A stretch of 64,000 nt of DNA. It comes from Tolumonas auensis DSM 9187. Lineage in GTDB: Bacteria > Pseudomonadota > Gammaproteobacteria > Enterobacterales > Aeromonadaceae. The stretch is from positions 1,036,501 to 1,100,500 of the forward strand of contig NC_012691.1 in the NCBI RefSeq assembly GCF_000023065.1, written 5' to 3'. A model generated the notes under the pieces. It worked only from the letters and a program-made list of their open reading frames with translations, was not told the origin of the DNA and did not search any database. Below are positions 17,693 through 28,125 of the stretch, piece after piece (position 1 is the stretch's first letter; each line of letters opens with the position of its first letter). Position numbers and translations under genes: made by a program.

Positions 17693-19315
17693 ATGTCTAA
17701 TAAAGCAATACGCGTTTTTTCCTTCAGTGTACTGGCATTAATGGTGTCGTCAGCGATGGCGGAACAGGTGATCGAGAGTCAGATTTCTGCTGTTACCGTC
17801 TATCCGGCTTCTGCGACCGTGACCCGCACTTTTGCGGTTGAATTGCCTGCCGGCCCGCAGACGGTTCTGGTTGCCGGGTTGCCAGCCACCCTGGATGAAA
17901 ACTCACTGCGTATTACGGGCAGTGGTGATAAAGGCAGTTCGGTCGCCAGTGTAGAACTTAAAAACGAAGTGCGCAGCGAACTGGTGTTACCGCGGGCAAA
18001 AGAACTGCAGGACAAACTCATCGCGCAGCAGGATCAGCTGGCATTACTGCAAGCCGATGAACTGGCACTCAACACCCAACAAATCTATCTGCAAAAACTG
18101 GCTGAACAGGGCGGTGGTGCTCGTTCCGACAGTAAATCTGCTGATAGCTCCGTGGCGCAATGGCGTACCGGCTGGCAGACGCTGGGTGCCGGAATGAAAG
18201 AGATTGGTGCGGCTAAAGTCGCGCTGGCAAAAGAAATTCGTGTAGTAAAACAGCAAATCGACGTGACGCAAAGAGAGCTGGAGCAGCTCAATAACCGCCA
18301 GCAGGACAACAAAATTGCTGTGGTTCATCTGCAGTCCGGTGGTGGCAAGTTGGCAATGAAGCTGAGTTATCAGCTTAGTGATGCAAGCTGGTATCCGGTG
18401 TATGACGCTAATCTTGATACGCAACAGAGCAAACTGGCCGTGACTCAGGCAGCTTATGTGCAGCAAAACACGGGTGAAAACTGGGATAACGTGGCACTGA
18501 CATTGTCGACATTACAGCCGAGTGCCGCGGTAGAGCCGCCGGCATTATCCAGCTGGTGGATCGATTATCTGCAGCCGGTACCTCGCACCACCATGACGAA
18601 ATCAGCTGGGCTGATGGAAGATCGGGTCATGCCGGAGATGATGGCAGCGGCCGCGCCGGTTGAAGAGCAAAAAGCAGCAGTGATCGACAGCGGTTATCAT
18701 GTCTCTTATCAGATCCCGGGCAAGATCAGCCTCAATTCCAGCGAAGAAAAACAGCGGGTGGTGTTGCAACAGCAGCAGTGGCCGGTTGCGCTGAATTTAC
18801 AGGTCGTACCACGTTTTGATACGCATGCGTATCTTTACGCCCGACTGGAAAATCCATCTGCCACACCATTGTTACCTGGCGAGTGGTTACTGCAGCGGGA
18901 TGGCGTCAGAGTGGGCAAGGTGGATCAGCCATTACTGGCACCGAAAGATCAGATCGCCATGGGCTTTGGTGCTGATGATGCCGTTAAGCTTGAGTGGCAG
19001 ACACTGAAAGATGAAGCCGGCCAATCCGGTGTGCTGAATAAACAGCAGACCCTGCAGCGTCACTATCAGCTGCAAGTTACTAACGGCCACAATAAGCCAA
19101 TGACACTGACTGTGCTGGATAGCTGGCCTGTTTCCAAACAGCAGGATATCAAGGTGTCTGTGCTGGAAGGCACCGTTGCGCCGAAAGAACAGAACGTTGA
19201 TCAGGAAGCGGGTATTCAGCGCTGGGAACTGCCTTTACCGGCAGGGAAAGCAGTGACTCTGGATACCGGTTATCAGGTGGCTTATCCGCAGGATAAGGAA
19301 ATCGGTAATCTCTGA
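17693..19315 (+). CDS. Exported DUF4139/DUF4140 (mucoidy inhibitor MuiA-like) protein
   Basis: The 540-residue protein starts with a Sec signal peptide (core FSFSVLALMVSSAMA, cleavage before EQV). An N-terminal DUF4140 domain begins ISAVTVYPASATVTR. A long coiled-coil follows (about 100-210, rich in Gln/Leu/Glu), then a DUF4139 domain. It contains a poorly conserved Ala/Met-rich linker near residue 310. It sits exactly where dsbC lies in the E. coli xerD-dsbC-recJ order. Function is not established; family names refer to mucoidy in Serratia-type genes. Possibly periplasmic. Confidence 0.85.
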   Translation: MSNKAIRVFSFSVLALMVSSAMAEQVIESQISAVTVYPASATVTRTFAVELPAGPQTVLVAGLPATLDENSLRITGSGDKGSSVASVELKNEVRSELVLPRAKELQDKLIAQQDQLALLQADELALNTQQIYLQKLAEQGGGARSDSKSADSSVAQWRTGWQTLGAGMKEIGAAKVALAKEIRVVKQQIDVTQRELEQLNNRQQDNKIAVVHLQSGGGKLAMKLSYQLSDASWYPVYDANLDTQQSKLAVTQAAYVQQNTGENWDNVALTLSTLQPSAAVEPPALSSWWIDYLQPVPRTTMTKSAGLMEDRVMPEMMAAAAPVEEQKAAVIDSGYHVSYQIPGKISLNSSEEKQRVVLQQQQWPVALNLQVVPRFDTHAYLYARLENPSATPLLPGEWLLQRDGVRVGKVDQPLLAPKDQIAMGFGADDAVKLEWQTLKDEAGQSGVLNKQQTLQRHYQLQVTNGHNKPMTLTVLDSWPVSKQQDIKVSVLEGTVAPKEQNVDQEAGIQRWELPLPAGKAVTLDTGYQVAYPQDKEIGNL

Positions 19316-19329
19316 TCTTGCTAATCGCT

Positions 19330-19357
19330 TATCAGCGGGCTAACGTGCTCGCTGATA
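19330..19357 (+). other. Hairpin between the DUF4139 gene and recJ
   Basis: Eight-base arms TATCAGCG and CGCTGATA face each other across a 12-base loop. No T run follows, so it is at best a weak terminator or mRNA end stabiliser. Confidence 0.4.
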
Positions 19358-19386
19358 TAGCCTTCGATTGATCTGACAAATAATTC

Positions 19387-21114
19387 ATGATGACTTTTAA
19401 GCTTCGCCGTCGCCCGCAGGTAGACGACTCATTTTTACCTGCGGATATTCCCGCCCGTTTACGCCAGATTTATGCCAGCCGCGGTATAAAACATGCCGAT
19501 GAATTAAATCGCTCTGCCAGCAGTTTGCTGTCTCCGCAGGGGCTGAAAGGGTTGCCGCAGGCGTTAGAATTGCTGACCGACGCTTTGCAGCAGCAACGAC
19601 GGATTGTCATTGTGGGCGATTTTGACTGCGATGGTGCGACCAGTACTGCGCTGATGATGCTGGCATTACGTGCGATGGGCGCACAGCAGGTCGCGTATCT
19701 GGTGCCAAACCGGTTTGAGTATGGCTATGGCTTGAGCCCGGAAATCGTCATGCTGGCGGCACAGCAAAAAGCAGAGTTATTGATCACGGTTGATAATGGC
19801 ATCTCCAGTATTGCCGGTGTGGAAACTGCCCGTCAGCAGGGTATGAAAGTACTGATTACCGATCACCATTTACCCGGTGCGGAGCTGCCGCAGGCGGATG
19901 CGATTGTTAACCCGAATCAGCTGGGCTGTCAGTTTGGCTCCGGTAATCTGGCCGGTGTCGGGGTCGCCTTCTATCTGATGGCCGCATTGCGCAGTCATCT
20001 GCAACAGCTGGGGTGGTTTGCGCAGCAGAACATCACGGCACCGAATGTTGCTGATTACCTCGATCTGGTTGCTCTGGGCACAGTTGCCGATGTGGTCGCA
20101 CTGGATAATAACAACCGGATCCTGGTTCATCAGGGATTACAACGCATTCGCGCTGGTCGTTGCCGGGCCGGAATTAAAGCCTTATGCGACGTGGCCGGGC
20201 GCGATCTTTCCCGTCTGACCGCCAGCGATCTGGGTTTTTTCCTTGGCCCGCGGCTGAATGCCGTCGGTCGTCTGGATGACATGACGATGGGGATTGCCTG
20301 TCTGCTTTCCAATGATGATCACGTCGCACGTCATCTGGCCTCACAGATGGACTCCCTGAATCAGGAACGTAAAGTCATTGAAGGCAGTATGCAACTGGAA
20401 GCGCAGGCAACGTTATCCCGGCTGAAGTCGCTGGAAGGTGAATTACCCGCCGCTCTGGTATTGCATCAGGATGACTGGCATCAGGGCGTGGTCGGGTTAG
20501 TGGCTTCGCGCATTAAGGAGCAGTATCACCGTCCGGTATTTGCGTTTGCTGAAGCCGGAGAGGATGAACTGAAAGGCTCCGGGCGTTCCATTCCGGGCTT
20601 ACACATGCGTGATGCGCTGGAACGACTGGATCAGCTGCATCCCGGATTGATCAGCAAATATGGCGGTCATGCCATGGCTGCGGGTTTGTCTTTACCGAAA
20701 TCAAGTCTGGAGCCATTCCGCGAACGTTTCACTGCCTTGGTTACTGAATGGTTAGCACCGGAACAGCTGACCGGTATGGTGCTGACGGATGGCGAGCTGT
20801 TCCCGCAGGAATTTTCTCTGGAGATGGCTGAGGCGTTACGCAGTGCCGGACCGTGGGGACAAGCGTTCCCGGAACCCTGTTTTGATGGGGTGTTTCATCT
20901 GCGGCATCAGCGGCTGGTCGGCAGTAAGCACCTGAAAATGGAAGTTGAAGTGCCGAATGGACCGCGCCTGGATGCGATTGCGTTCAATGTGGATCTGGCG
21001 CGCTGGCCGGATGCTTCGGTAGGGCAGGTGCAACTGGTCTATCGCCTGGATATCAATGAATGGCGCGGGCAACGTTCTGTACAGTTGCTGGTGGAACAGG
21101 TTGTTGCTGTGTGA
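19387..21114 (+). CDS. recJ: Single-stranded-DNA-specific 5'-3' exonuclease RecJ
   Basis: The 575-residue DHH/DHHA1 phosphoesterase acts in RecF recombination, mismatch and base-excision repair. Metal-binding motifs include VGDFDCDGATS and TDHHLPG (the DHH), with VALGTVADVVAL in between. The DHHA1 motif GSGRSIPG and the GGHAMAAG glycine block are intact, followed by an OB-like C-terminal domain. Two consecutive ATG codons open the gene; either may be used. It is part of the conserved recJ-prfB-lysS order. Confidence 0.95.
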   Translation: MMTFKLRRRPQVDDSFLPADIPARLRQIYASRGIKHADELNRSASSLLSPQGLKGLPQALELLTDALQQQRRIVIVGDFDCDGATSTALMMLALRAMGAQQVAYLVPNRFEYGYGLSPEIVMLAAQQKAELLITVDNGISSIAGVETARQQGMKVLITDHHLPGAELPQADAIVNPNQLGCQFGSGNLAGVGVAFYLMAALRSHLQQLGWFAQQNITAPNVADYLDLVALGTVADVVALDNNNRILVHQGLQRIRAGRCRAGIKALCDVAGRDLSRLTASDLGFFLGPRLNAVGRLDDMTMGIACLLSNDDHVARHLASQMDSLNQERKVIEGSMQLEAQATLSRLKSLEGELPAALVLHQDDWHQGVVGLVASRIKEQYHRPVFAFAEAGEDELKGSGRSIPGLHMRDALERLDQLHPGLISKYGGHAMAAGLSLPKSSLEPFRERFTALVTEWLAPEQLTGMVLTDGELFPQEFSLEMAEALRSAGPWGQAFPEPCFDGVFHLRHQRLVGSKHLKMEVEVPNGPRLDAIAFNVDLARWPDASVGQVQLVYRLDINEWRGQRSVQLLVEQVVAV

Positions 21115-21156
21115 ACTAAAAAAAAGGCCCTGCATTTGACTGCGGGGCTAAATTAC

Positions 21157-21210
21157 CGGTTTACAAAAAAGAATCGGTTTACAAAAAAGAATCGGTTTAC
21201 GAAAACAGAA
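21157..21210 (+). repeat. Three tandem 18-bp units downstream of recJ
   Basis: The unit CGGTTTACAAAAAAGAAT occurs perfectly at 21157-21174 and 21175-21192 and imperfectly at 21193-21210. Just upstream (21126-21149) is an eight-base stem-loop with no T run. The rest of the 338-base gap to prfB shows no gene or recognised RNA; the prfB promoter was not confidently located. Confidence 0.8.
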
Positions 21211-21452
21211 TGAAGGTGGCTACATTTCCATTCAGATCAGCTGCCCGGGATCCAGAGTAATGCACATCAGCGGCTTTATGGATTTGTATGACTACTACTC
21301 ATAAGGTTAGTCGATCCATCCCGGTTCGTTTCTGTTTAAAGCAGTAAATTGGCTGATGCGTGGCATTGATCACATTAACCCTGTTTATTCCCCGACCTAT
21401 CCGTTAAAATAACGCGTTTTTTATAAATCCTACCTGAGAGAGAATCCCTTCA

Positions 21453-22551
21453 ATGTTTGAAGTGAATCCTGTATTGAATAAACTCAAGGAGTTGTCTGAA
21501 CGGACTGAACTCCTGAGGGGGTACCTTTGACTACGACGCCAAGAAAGAGCGTCTGGAAGAAGTAAGTGCCGAACTGGAACAACCTGAAGTCTGGAATGAG
21601 CCGGAAAGGGCTCAGGCGTTAGGTAAAGAGCGATCTGCACTGGAGAGTGTTGTAGCCACTATCGATGTTCTGACCCAAGGGGCAGAAGATGTCGAGATGC
21701 TGGTTTCACTGGCAGTGGAAGGGGAAGATGAAGAAACCTTCCATGAAGCGGAAACAGAAGCAGACGCCTTAGAGAAAAAACTGGTTGATCTCGAATTCCG
21801 TCGTATGTTCTCCGGCCAGCATGATGCTTCTGATTGTTACATGGATATTCAGTCCGGTTCTGGTGGTACTGAAGCGCAGGATTGGGCCGACATGGTGCTG
21901 CGTATGTACCTGCGTTGGGGCGAAGCACATGGCTATAAACCGGAACTGATCGAATGTTCGGATGGTGATGTGGCCGGTATCAAGTCCGCTACCATCAAAT
22001 TTACCGGCGAATATGCGTTTGGCTGGTTGCGTACCGAAACGGGCGTTCATCGTCTGGTGCGTAAATCACCGTTTGATTCCGGTGGTCGTCGTCATACTTC
22101 ATTCTGCTCCGCGTTCGTCTATCCGGAAATTGATGAAGATGTCGAGATCGAGATCAACCCGGCTGATCTGCGTATCGACGTTTACCGCGCTTCCGGTGCG
22201 GGTGGTCAGCACGTTAACCGTACGGAATCTGCGGTGCGTATTACCCACATTCCGACCAATACCGTGACTCAGTGTCAGAACGATCGTTCCCAGCACAAGA
22301 ACAAAGATCAGGCGATGAAACAGCTCAAAGCCAAACTGTACGAGCTGGAAATGATGAAACAGAACGCCGAGAAACAGGCGCTGGAAGAGACCAAGTCCGA
22401 CATCGGTTGGGGTAGTCAGATCCGTTCTTATGTATTGGACGATTCGCGCATTAAAGATTTACGTACTGGGGTGGAAACCCGCAACACGCAGTCAGTACTC
22501 GATGGCGATCTGGACAAATTTATTGAAGCCAGCCTGAAATCCGGGCTGTAA
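21453..22551 (+). CDS. prfB: Peptide chain release factor 2 (programmed +1 frameshift)
   Basis: RF2 releases peptides at UGA and UAA stops. The gene is two joined frames: 21453-21527 (25 codons, [13 protein letters not shown]...) and 21529-22551, giving 366 residues after a +1 shift at an in-frame TGA (21528-21530). Without the shift only the 25-residue peptide is made. The stop-codon recognition motif SPFDSG and the catalytic GGQ (250-252) are present. The shift autoregulates RF2: low RF2 slows termination at the TGA and favours frameshifting. It is followed by lysS 17 bases later, as in E. coli. Confidence 0.97.
21516..21531 (+). promoter_or_regulatory. RF2 programmed frameshift signal
   Basis: The internal Shine-Dalgarno-like AGGGGG (21516-21521) is followed by TAC, the slippery CTT and TGA C. 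This is the same arrangement as the E. coli prfB site, with one synonymous Tyr codon change, and is expected to drive efficient +1 shifting. Confidence 0.95.
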
Positions 22552-22568
22552 TCCAAGCAGGAATCATC

Positions 22569-24110
22569 ATGTCAGAACAGAACCAAACTCCGGACGCAGA
22601 ACTGGACGTTCAGGAATTTAATAATGAAATGACGCAGCGTCGTGCCAAACTGGCTGAACTGCGTACTAAAGGTAATCCGTTTCCGAACGATTTCCGTCGT
22701 GATCAGATCTCCAATGAGCTGCATGCTGCTTTTGATGACAAGTCTCAGGATGAGCTGGCAGCTGAAAAGCATTATGTGAAAATTGCCGGCCGTATCATGA
22801 CCCGTCGTATTATGGGTAAGGCTTCTTTTGCGACCCTGCAGGATATGGGTGGCAAGATCCAGATCTACGTAACCCGTGATGATCTGCCGGAAGGCTTCTA
22901 TAACGAACAGTTCAAAAAATGGGATCTGGGTGACATCGTGGGTGTGGAAGGTTACATGTTCCGCACTAACACCGGTGAATTGTCTGTGCATACCACCAGC
23001 ATTCGTCTGCTGACTAAAGCACTGCGCCCGCTGCCGGAAAAACATAAAGGTCTGACCGATCAGGAAGCGCGTTGCCGTCAACGTTACCTGGATCTGATTG
23101 CCAACGAAGAATCCCGCCGTACTTTCCAGATCCGTAATCAGGTGATGAACGGTATCCGTAACTTCCTGAACAGCAAAAACTTCATGGAAGTGGAAACCCC
23201 GATGATGCAGGTGATCCCTGGCGGCGCGTCTGCACGTCCGTTCGTGACGCATCACAATGCGCTGGATATCGATATGTACCTGCGTATCGCTCCGGAACTG
23301 TATCTGAAACGTCTGGTGGTTGGCGGCTTCGAGCGTGTTTACGAAGTTAACCGTAACTTCCGTAACGAAGGTATTTCAGTTCGTCATAACCCTGAATTCA
23401 CCATGCTGGAATTCTACATGGCGTATGCGGACTATAATGACCTGATGGATCTGACCGAAGAGATGCTGCGTACTCTGGCGCAAAACATCCACGGTACCAC
23501 CAAGATCCGTTATGCCAAAGACGGCGAAGAAGGGATCGAAATCGACTTTGGTCAGCCGTTTGCGCGTATGACCATGGTGGAATCTATTCTGAAATACGGC
23601 AATGACGTTAAAGCAGAAGAGCTGACTACACTGGAAGGTGCCATTGCGGTTGCTAAGCGTCATCACGTCGAACTGATGAAGAGCTGGGAACTGGGCCATG
23701 TGATCACCGCGATCTTCGAAGAGACCGCAGAACACATGCTGCATCAGCCTACTTTCATCACTGAATATCCGGCTGCAGTTTCTCCGCTGGCGCGTCGTAA
23801 CGATGACAACCCTGAAGTTACTGACCGTTTTGAATTCTTCATCGGTGGCCGTGAAATCGCGAACGGTTTCTCTGAGCTGAACGATGCGGAAGATCAGGCT
23901 GAACGCTTCCAGGCACAGGTTGCCCAGAAAGAAGCAGGTGATGACGAGGCGATGTTCTACGATGCGGATTTCGTGACTGCACTGGAACACGGCTTGCCAC
24001 CAACAGCTGGTCAGGGTATCGGTATCGACCGTCTGGTTATGTTGTTCACCAACAGCCACACCATCCGCGACGTTATCCTGTTCCCGGCACTGCGTCCGAG
24101 CAACAAGTAA
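22569..24110 (+). CDS. lysS: Lysyl-tRNA synthetase, class II
   Basis: This 513-residue class IIb synthetase charges tRNA-Lys. An N-terminal OB-fold anticodon-binding domain ([15 protein letters not shown]) is followed by the catalytic core. Motif 2 region [15 protein letters not shown] and motif 3 [12 protein letters not shown] are intact, plus the LysRS signature MEVETPMMQ. It lies directly after prfB with a short spacer and ends before a terminator, so prfB-lysS is probably one operon. Confidence 0.96.
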   Translation: MSEQNQTPDAELDVQEFNNEMTQRRAKLAELRTKGNPFPNDFRRDQISNELHAAFDDKSQDELAAEKHYVKIAGRIMTRRIMGKASFATLQDMGGKIQIYVTRDDLPEGFYNEQFKKWDLGDIVGVEGYMFRTNTGELSVHTTSIRLLTKALRPLPEKHKGLTDQEARCRQRYLDLIANEESRRTFQIRNQVMNGIRNFLNSKNFMEVETPMMQVIPGGASARPFVTHHNALDIDMYLRIAPELYLKRLVVGGFERVYEVNRNFRNEGISVRHNPEFTMLEFYMAYADYNDLMDLTEEMLRTLAQNIHGTTKIRYAKDGEEGIEIDFGQPFARMTMVESILKYGNDVKAEELTTLEGAIAVAKRHHVELMKSWELGHVITAIFEETAEHMLHQPTFITEYPAAVSPLARRNDDNPEVTDRFEFFIGGREIANGFSELNDAEDQAERFQAQVAQKEAGDDEAMFYDADFVTALEHGLPPTAGQGIGIDRLVMLFTNSHTIRDVILFPALRPSNK

Positions 24111-24126
24111 TCCGGAAGAATATAAG

Positions 24127-24153
24127 CGGCTCCGGTTTCGGGGCCGTTTTTTT
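24127..24153 (+). terminator. Terminator of prfB-lysS
   Basis: Seven-base arms CGGCTCC and GGGGCCG (24127-24133, 24140-24146; one G-U pair) precede seven T residues. Confidence 0.88.
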
Positions 24154-24169
24154 ATAAGGTAAGTAAAAA

Positions 24170-25762
24170 GTGCTTAGTACCAACAATATCACCATGCAGT
24201 TCGGCTCTAAGCCACTGTTTGAAAACATTTCCGTCAAATTCGGCGGTGGTAACCGTTACGGTCTGATCGGTGCCAACGGCTGCGGTAAGTCAACCTTCAT
24301 GAAGATCATGGGTGGTGATTTAGATCCGACCGCTGGTAACGTCTTCCTTGATCCGAACGAGCGTCTGGGTAAATTGCGTCAGGATCAATTCGCGTATGAA
24401 GATATGCGCGTGCTCGACGTCGTTATGATGGGCCACACCGAATTGTGGGCTGCCATGCATGAGCGTGATGCCATTTATGCCAATCCAGAAGCGACTGACG
24501 ATGATTACATGCACGCCGCCGAGCTGGAAGGCAAAGTTGCCGAGTATGACGGTTACACCGCAGAAGCGCGTGCTGGCGAGCTGTTGCTGGGCGCAGGTAT
24601 TCCGGTTGAACAGCATACAGGCCTGATGAATGCGGTTGCACCGGGCTGGAAACTGCGTGTGCTGCTGGCGCAGGCACTGTTCTCAAACCCCGACATTCTG
24701 CTGCTGGACGAACCAACCAACAACCTGGATATCAGCACCATTCGCTGGTTGGAAGATACCTTGAATGCGCGTGAAAGTACCATGGTCATTATTTCGCATG
24801 ACCGTCACTTCCTGAACATGGTCTGTACACATATGGCCGATTTGGATTACGGCGAACTGCGCGTTTATCCGGGTAACTATGACGAATACATGTCGGCTGC
24901 TACGCAGGCCCGTGAACGTCTGCTGTCTGATAATGCGAAGAAAAAATCCCAAATCGCTGACCTGCAATCATTCGTTAGTCGCTTTAGTGCCAACGCGTCT
25001 AAATCTCGTCAGGCTACTTCACGTCTGAAGCAGATCGATAAGATCAAGATCGAGGAAGTGAAGGCATCCAGCCGTCAGAACCCGTTCATCCGTTTTGAAC
25101 AGGACAAGAAGCTGTATCGCAACATTCTGGAAATCGAAAACCTGAGCAAAGGCTATGATAACGGCCCGCTGTTCAAAGGTTTTAATCTGATGGTCGAAGT
25201 CGGCGAGAAGATCGCGGTACTCGGTACCAACGGTATCGGTAAAACCACGCTGATCAAAACACTGGTTGGTGAACTGACGCCTGACACCGGCTCGGTGAAA
25301 TGGTCTGAAAATGCCAAAATCGGTTATTACTCGCAGGATCATGCGGAAGATTTTGAAACTGATCTGTCTGTATTCGACTGGATGTATCAGTGGAAGCAGG
25401 AAAGCGATGATGAGCAGGCTATCCGTAGTGTGCTGGGTCGTTTACTGTTCAACCAGGATGACATCCGCAAGCAGGCAAAAGTGCTGTCGGGTGGTGAAAA
25501 AGGCCGCATGCTGTTTGGTAAGCTGATGCTGCAGAAACCAAACATTCTGGTGATGGATGAACCAACCAACCACTTGGATATGGAATCTATCGAGTCACTG
25601 AACATGGCGCTGGAAATGTATCCGGGCACACTGATTTTCGTGTCTCACGATCGTGAATTTGTTAGCTCGCTGGCAAACCGTGTTCTGGAAATTACCCCAG
25701 AGAAGATCGTCGACTTCGGTGGTAACTACGAAGATTATCTGCGTAGTCAGGGTATCGAATAA
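24170..25762 (+). CDS. ybiT: ABC-F family ATPase YbiT
   Basis: The 530-residue soluble protein has two ABC ATPase domains joined by a basic coiled linker (residues ~250-300), no membrane segments, and is very close to E. coli YbiT in sequence and length. Walker A motifs are GANGCGKS and GTNGIGKT; Walker B motifs are [11 protein letters not shown] and [11 protein letters not shown]; the second signature is [13 protein letters not shown] proteins bind the ribosomal E site and relieve stalling. The start is a GTG with an AAGG site about nine bases upstream. It lies alone between two terminators. Confidence 0.94.
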   Translation: MLSTNNITMQFGSKPLFENISVKFGGGNRYGLIGANGCGKSTFMKIMGGDLDPTAGNVFLDPNERLGKLRQDQFAYEDMRVLDVVMMGHTELWAAMHERDAIYANPEATDDDYMHAAELEGKVAEYDGYTAEARAGELLLGAGIPVEQHTGLMNAVAPGWKLRVLLAQALFSNPDILLLDEPTNNLDISTIRWLEDTLNARESTMVIISHDRHFLNMVCTHMADLDYGELRVYPGNYDEYMSAATQARERLLSDNAKKKSQIADLQSFVSRFSANASKSRQATSRLKQIDKIKIEEVKASSRQNPFIRFEQDKKLYRNILEIENLSKGYDNGPLFKGFNLMVEVGEKIAVLGTNGIGKTTLIKTLVGELTPDTGSVKWSENAKIGYYSQDHAEDFETDLSVFDWMYQWKQESDDEQAIRSVLGRLLFNQDDIRKQAKVLSGGEKGRMLFGKLMLQKPNILVMDEPTNHLDMESIESLNMALEMYPGTLIFVSHDREFVSSLANRVLEITPEKIVDFGGNYEDYLRSQGIE

Positions 25763-25784
25763 TCAATCCTGAGTATTAGATAGC

Positions 25785-25819
25785 AAAAAGCCCGGTTCTA
25801 AACAGACCGGGCTTTTTTT
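25785..25819 (+). terminator. Terminator of ybiT
   Basis: The stem AAAAAGCCCGGT / ACCGGGCTTTTT is followed by a continuous T run. A tract of A residues on the left makes it potentially bidirectional. Confidence 0.9.
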
Positions 25820-25842
25820 ATGCTGATTCAGTGGGAACGGAC

Positions 25843-25935
25843 AACAGGAATAATTTCCCCGACACGCCGTAAACTCATCCCTGAGGGCTCCGCTGCGCCA
25901 TCCATGGCGCAGAGGGTCGGTAAATTTTTCCTGTT
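25843..25935. repeat. Palindromic intergenic element of about 93 bp
   Basis: The ends AACAGGAA (25843-25850) and TTCCTGTT (25928-25935) are inverted, continued by near-complementary TAATTTCCCCGAC and GTCGGTAAATT. In the centre is a perfect eight-base stem CTGCGCCA/TGGCGCAG (25893-25900, 25905-25912) with a four-base loop. The whole block can fold as a cruciform. It lies between the ends of the convergent ybiT and rimO. Its form resembles dispersed REP/MITE-like elements of gammaproteobacteria, but only this copy was noticed in the window. Confidence 0.7.
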
Positions 25936-25964
25936 ATCCTTCCAGCAAGTTGATAAGACTGTAC

Positions 25965-27293
25965 TTATCGAACTACTGTTCCCCACAGATCATATTCATC
26001 AGAATTTTCGATTTTAACTTTAACGATATCACCCGGTTTCAGGGTGGTTTCGCCATTTAAGTAAACGACGCCATCGATCTCCGGTGCATCAGCGAAACTA
26101 CGGCCAATCGCGCCTTCTTCATCCACTTCGTCAACGATCACATCTAATTCACGGCCGATTTTAGCGGCCAGACGACGGGCAGAGATCTTCTGCTGCAGTT
26201 CCATGAAGCGGTGGAAGCGTTCTTCTTTCACTTCTTCCGGTACAGGATCCGGCAGTTCGTTGGCTTTTGCACCATCAACCGGGCTGTATTTGAAGCAGCC
26301 AACACGATCCAGTTCGGCTTTCTCGAGGAAATCGAGCAGCATCTGGAAGTCTTCTTCCGTTTCGCCGGGGAAGCCGACAATGAAAGTAGAACGCAGAGTC
26401 AGGTCAGGGCAGATACGACGCCATTCCTGAATACGTTCCAGCGTACGCTCAATCGCGCCCGGACGTTTCATCAGTTTCAGAATGCGCGGGCTGGCATGCT
26501 GCAGCGGGATATCCAGATACGGCAGGATCTTGCCTTCCGCCATCAATGGGATCACGTCATCGACATGCGGGTAAGGGTAAACATAGTGCAGGCGTACCCA
26601 CATACCCATCTTGGCCAGCTCTTCGCACAACGCGATCATGCTGGTTTTCACTGGTGAGCCTTCATAGAAACCAGTACGGTGTTTTACATCAGCACCGTAA
26701 GCTGAAGTGTCCTGAGAGATCACCAGAATCTCTTTTACACCGGCATTTTTCAGGCGTTTCGCTTCACCCAGCACTTCACCAATCGCTCGGCTATCAAGAT
26801 CGCCACGCATCGATGGGATGATGCAGAATGTGCAGCGGTGATTACAGCCTTCAGATATTTTCAGGTAGGCGTAATGCTTTGGTGTCAGTTTCACACCCTG
26901 TTCCGGCACCAGACTCAGGAACGGGTTATGTTCTGGTTTCGGTGCATATTTATGAACATGGCTTAATACCTGTTCATAAGCATGCGGGCCGGAGATTTCC
27001 AGCACTTTCGGATGTACTTCGCGGATCTGATCTTCTTTCGCACCCAGGCAGCCAGTCACGATCACTTTGCCGTTTTCCTGCAGTGCCTCGCCGATCGCTT
27101 CCAGTGATTCCTGTACGGCGCTGTCGATAAAGCCGCAGGTGTTCACGATCACCAGTTCAGCATTGTCGTAGTTGTTTACGACGTCATAACCTTCAGTGCG
27201 TAACTGCGTCAAAATGCGTTCAGCATCGACAAGATTTTTAGGGCAGCCGAGGCTGACAAAACCGACCTTTGGGGCCTGCGCTTTTTGATTCAT
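25965..27293 (-). CDS. rimO: Ribosomal protein S12 methylthiotransferase RimO
   Basis: This ~442-residue radical SAM enzyme adds a methylthio group to Asp88 (E. coli numbering) of ribosomal protein S12. The N-terminal MTTase domain carries cluster cysteines in SLGCPKN (Cys17) and NTCGF (Cys53). The radical-SAM motif CNHRCTFC lies in [18 protein letters not shown], and a C-terminal TRAM domain follows. Start chosen at the ATG 27293 ([10 protein letters not shown]); a TTG three codons upstream is possible. It is a single-gene unit convergent with ybiT. Confidence 0.94.
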   Translation of the reverse strand: MNQKAQAPKVGFVSLGCPKNLVDAERILTQLRTEGYDVVNNYDNAELVIVNTCGFIDSAVQESLEAIGEALQENGKVIVTGCLGAKEDQIREVHPKVLEISGPHAYEQVLSHVHKYAPKPEHNPFLSLVPEQGVKLTPKHYAYLKISEGCNHRCTFCIIPSMRGDLDSRAIGEVLGEAKRLKNAGVKEILVISQDTSAYGADVKHRTGFYEGSPVKTSMIALCEELAKMGMWVRLHYVYPYPHVDDVIPLMAEGKILPYLDIPLQHASPRILKLMKRPGAIERTLERIQEWRRICPDLTLRSTFIVGFPGETEEDFQMLLDFLEKAELDRVGCFKYSPVDGAKANELPDPVPEEVKEERFHRFMELQQKISARRLAAKIGRELDVIVDEVDEEGAIGRSFADAPEIDGVVYLNGETTLKPGDIVKVKIENSDEYDLWGTVVR

Positions 27294-27672
27294 ATCGTTC
27301 AATTATTGCTCAATGATTGCTGTTGAGAAAACCGCCGCATCATACCTTTTTAACAAAAATAATACACGTTTTTTAGATTGGTTAGCCTGCTGTATTTGGG
27401 TGTTACTGCTACTAATTCTGCGGGGGGAGCAATGCATCAATATACGGAAACTACTTAAAAAATAGTTAATTCCGCAGCAAGAAATAGAGCCGTGCTAAAA
27501 ATCACTCTAATTTTATTGGTTGATATTTTGTAAATAATTGAAACACCAATATAAATACTTACCAGCCTATAGTGACAGGGATTCCAGTGCTCTATGAAAC
27601 ATTGTTTGATAAAACAGAAGAAGCTAATGCTGCGATGGCTCCAAGAACGACCATAGCCAAAGAGTCTGAAAA
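27294..27672. other. AT-rich intergenic gap with a possible gene-tail fragment
   Basis: No complete gene was seen. A short plus-strand frame from about 27551 to the TAA at 27677-27679 would encode TYQPIVTGIPVLYETLF and about 23 further residues up to ...ESENQ. It has no start with a ribosome site and I do not recognise it. It may be the degraded 3' end of a lost gene. The gap marks the change from the core block to the lower-GC accessory region. Confidence 0.35.
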
Positions 27673-28080
27673 TCAGTAAGCAATAGATACCACATTTTCT
27701 GCATTTGTTATTTTTAAGTGTTGAGTAATTTCAGTAATTTTTTTGATCAATATGTTTGCCTCGCTTAAATCAAAATCAGTGCGTAGCCGTTTTTTCACCC
27801 CGAGTGTGTTTAACAAGATATGTTGTGTTGGCGTTATGTCATGTATAGCCAGACAATTTTTAACACATTCAAGTGGACAGCCATCAAGAGCAATAATTGG
27901 CCGTCCAGAGCAGGCAATGCGAACCAATTGCTTCACGTTTCCACCCACACCTGCAATGCATGACATTTCCGCATCGCCCTGTCTATCTAACTGAATAGCT
28001 AAATAATTAGCCATTTGGGCTGCACTTGAACAACCGGAACATGAATACACCAGCGGTAGAGTTTGGTCATGTTTGCTCAT
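27673..28080 (-). CDS. DGC-domain putative zinc-binding protein
   Basis: This 135-residue protein matches the DGC-domain family of putative zinc-binding proteins. It has conserved cysteines C14 and C17 (SCSGCS), C41, C57, the DGC motif with C68, then C72 and C76 (DGCPLECVKNC). Its biochemical role is not established; the cysteine set suggests metal or redox chemistry. It is just downstream of the flavoredoxin gene on the same strand (45 bases), so the two are probably one transcript under the MarR-type operator at 28747. Confidence 0.8.
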   Translation of the reverse strand: MSKHDQTLPLVYSCSGCSSAAQMANYLAIQLDRQGDAEMSCIAGVGGNVKQLVRIACSGRPIIALDGCPLECVKNCLAIHDITPTQHILLNTLGVKKRLRTDFDLSEANILIKKITEITQHLKITNAENVVSIAY

Positions 28081-28125
28081 ATATTGTCACCTAATTTTTA
28101 ATTAATATCAGCCATGCCACTTAAA

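Noticed and set aside
22572..24059. Two long minus-strand frames opposite lysS
   Set aside because: The lysyl-tRNA synthetase on the other strand explains the sequence; the antisense frames have no family resemblance.
27551..27679. Short plus-strand frame ending near the DGC gene
   Set aside because: Looks like protein sequence but has no start or recognised relatives, so only mentioned as a possible remnant in the gap entry.
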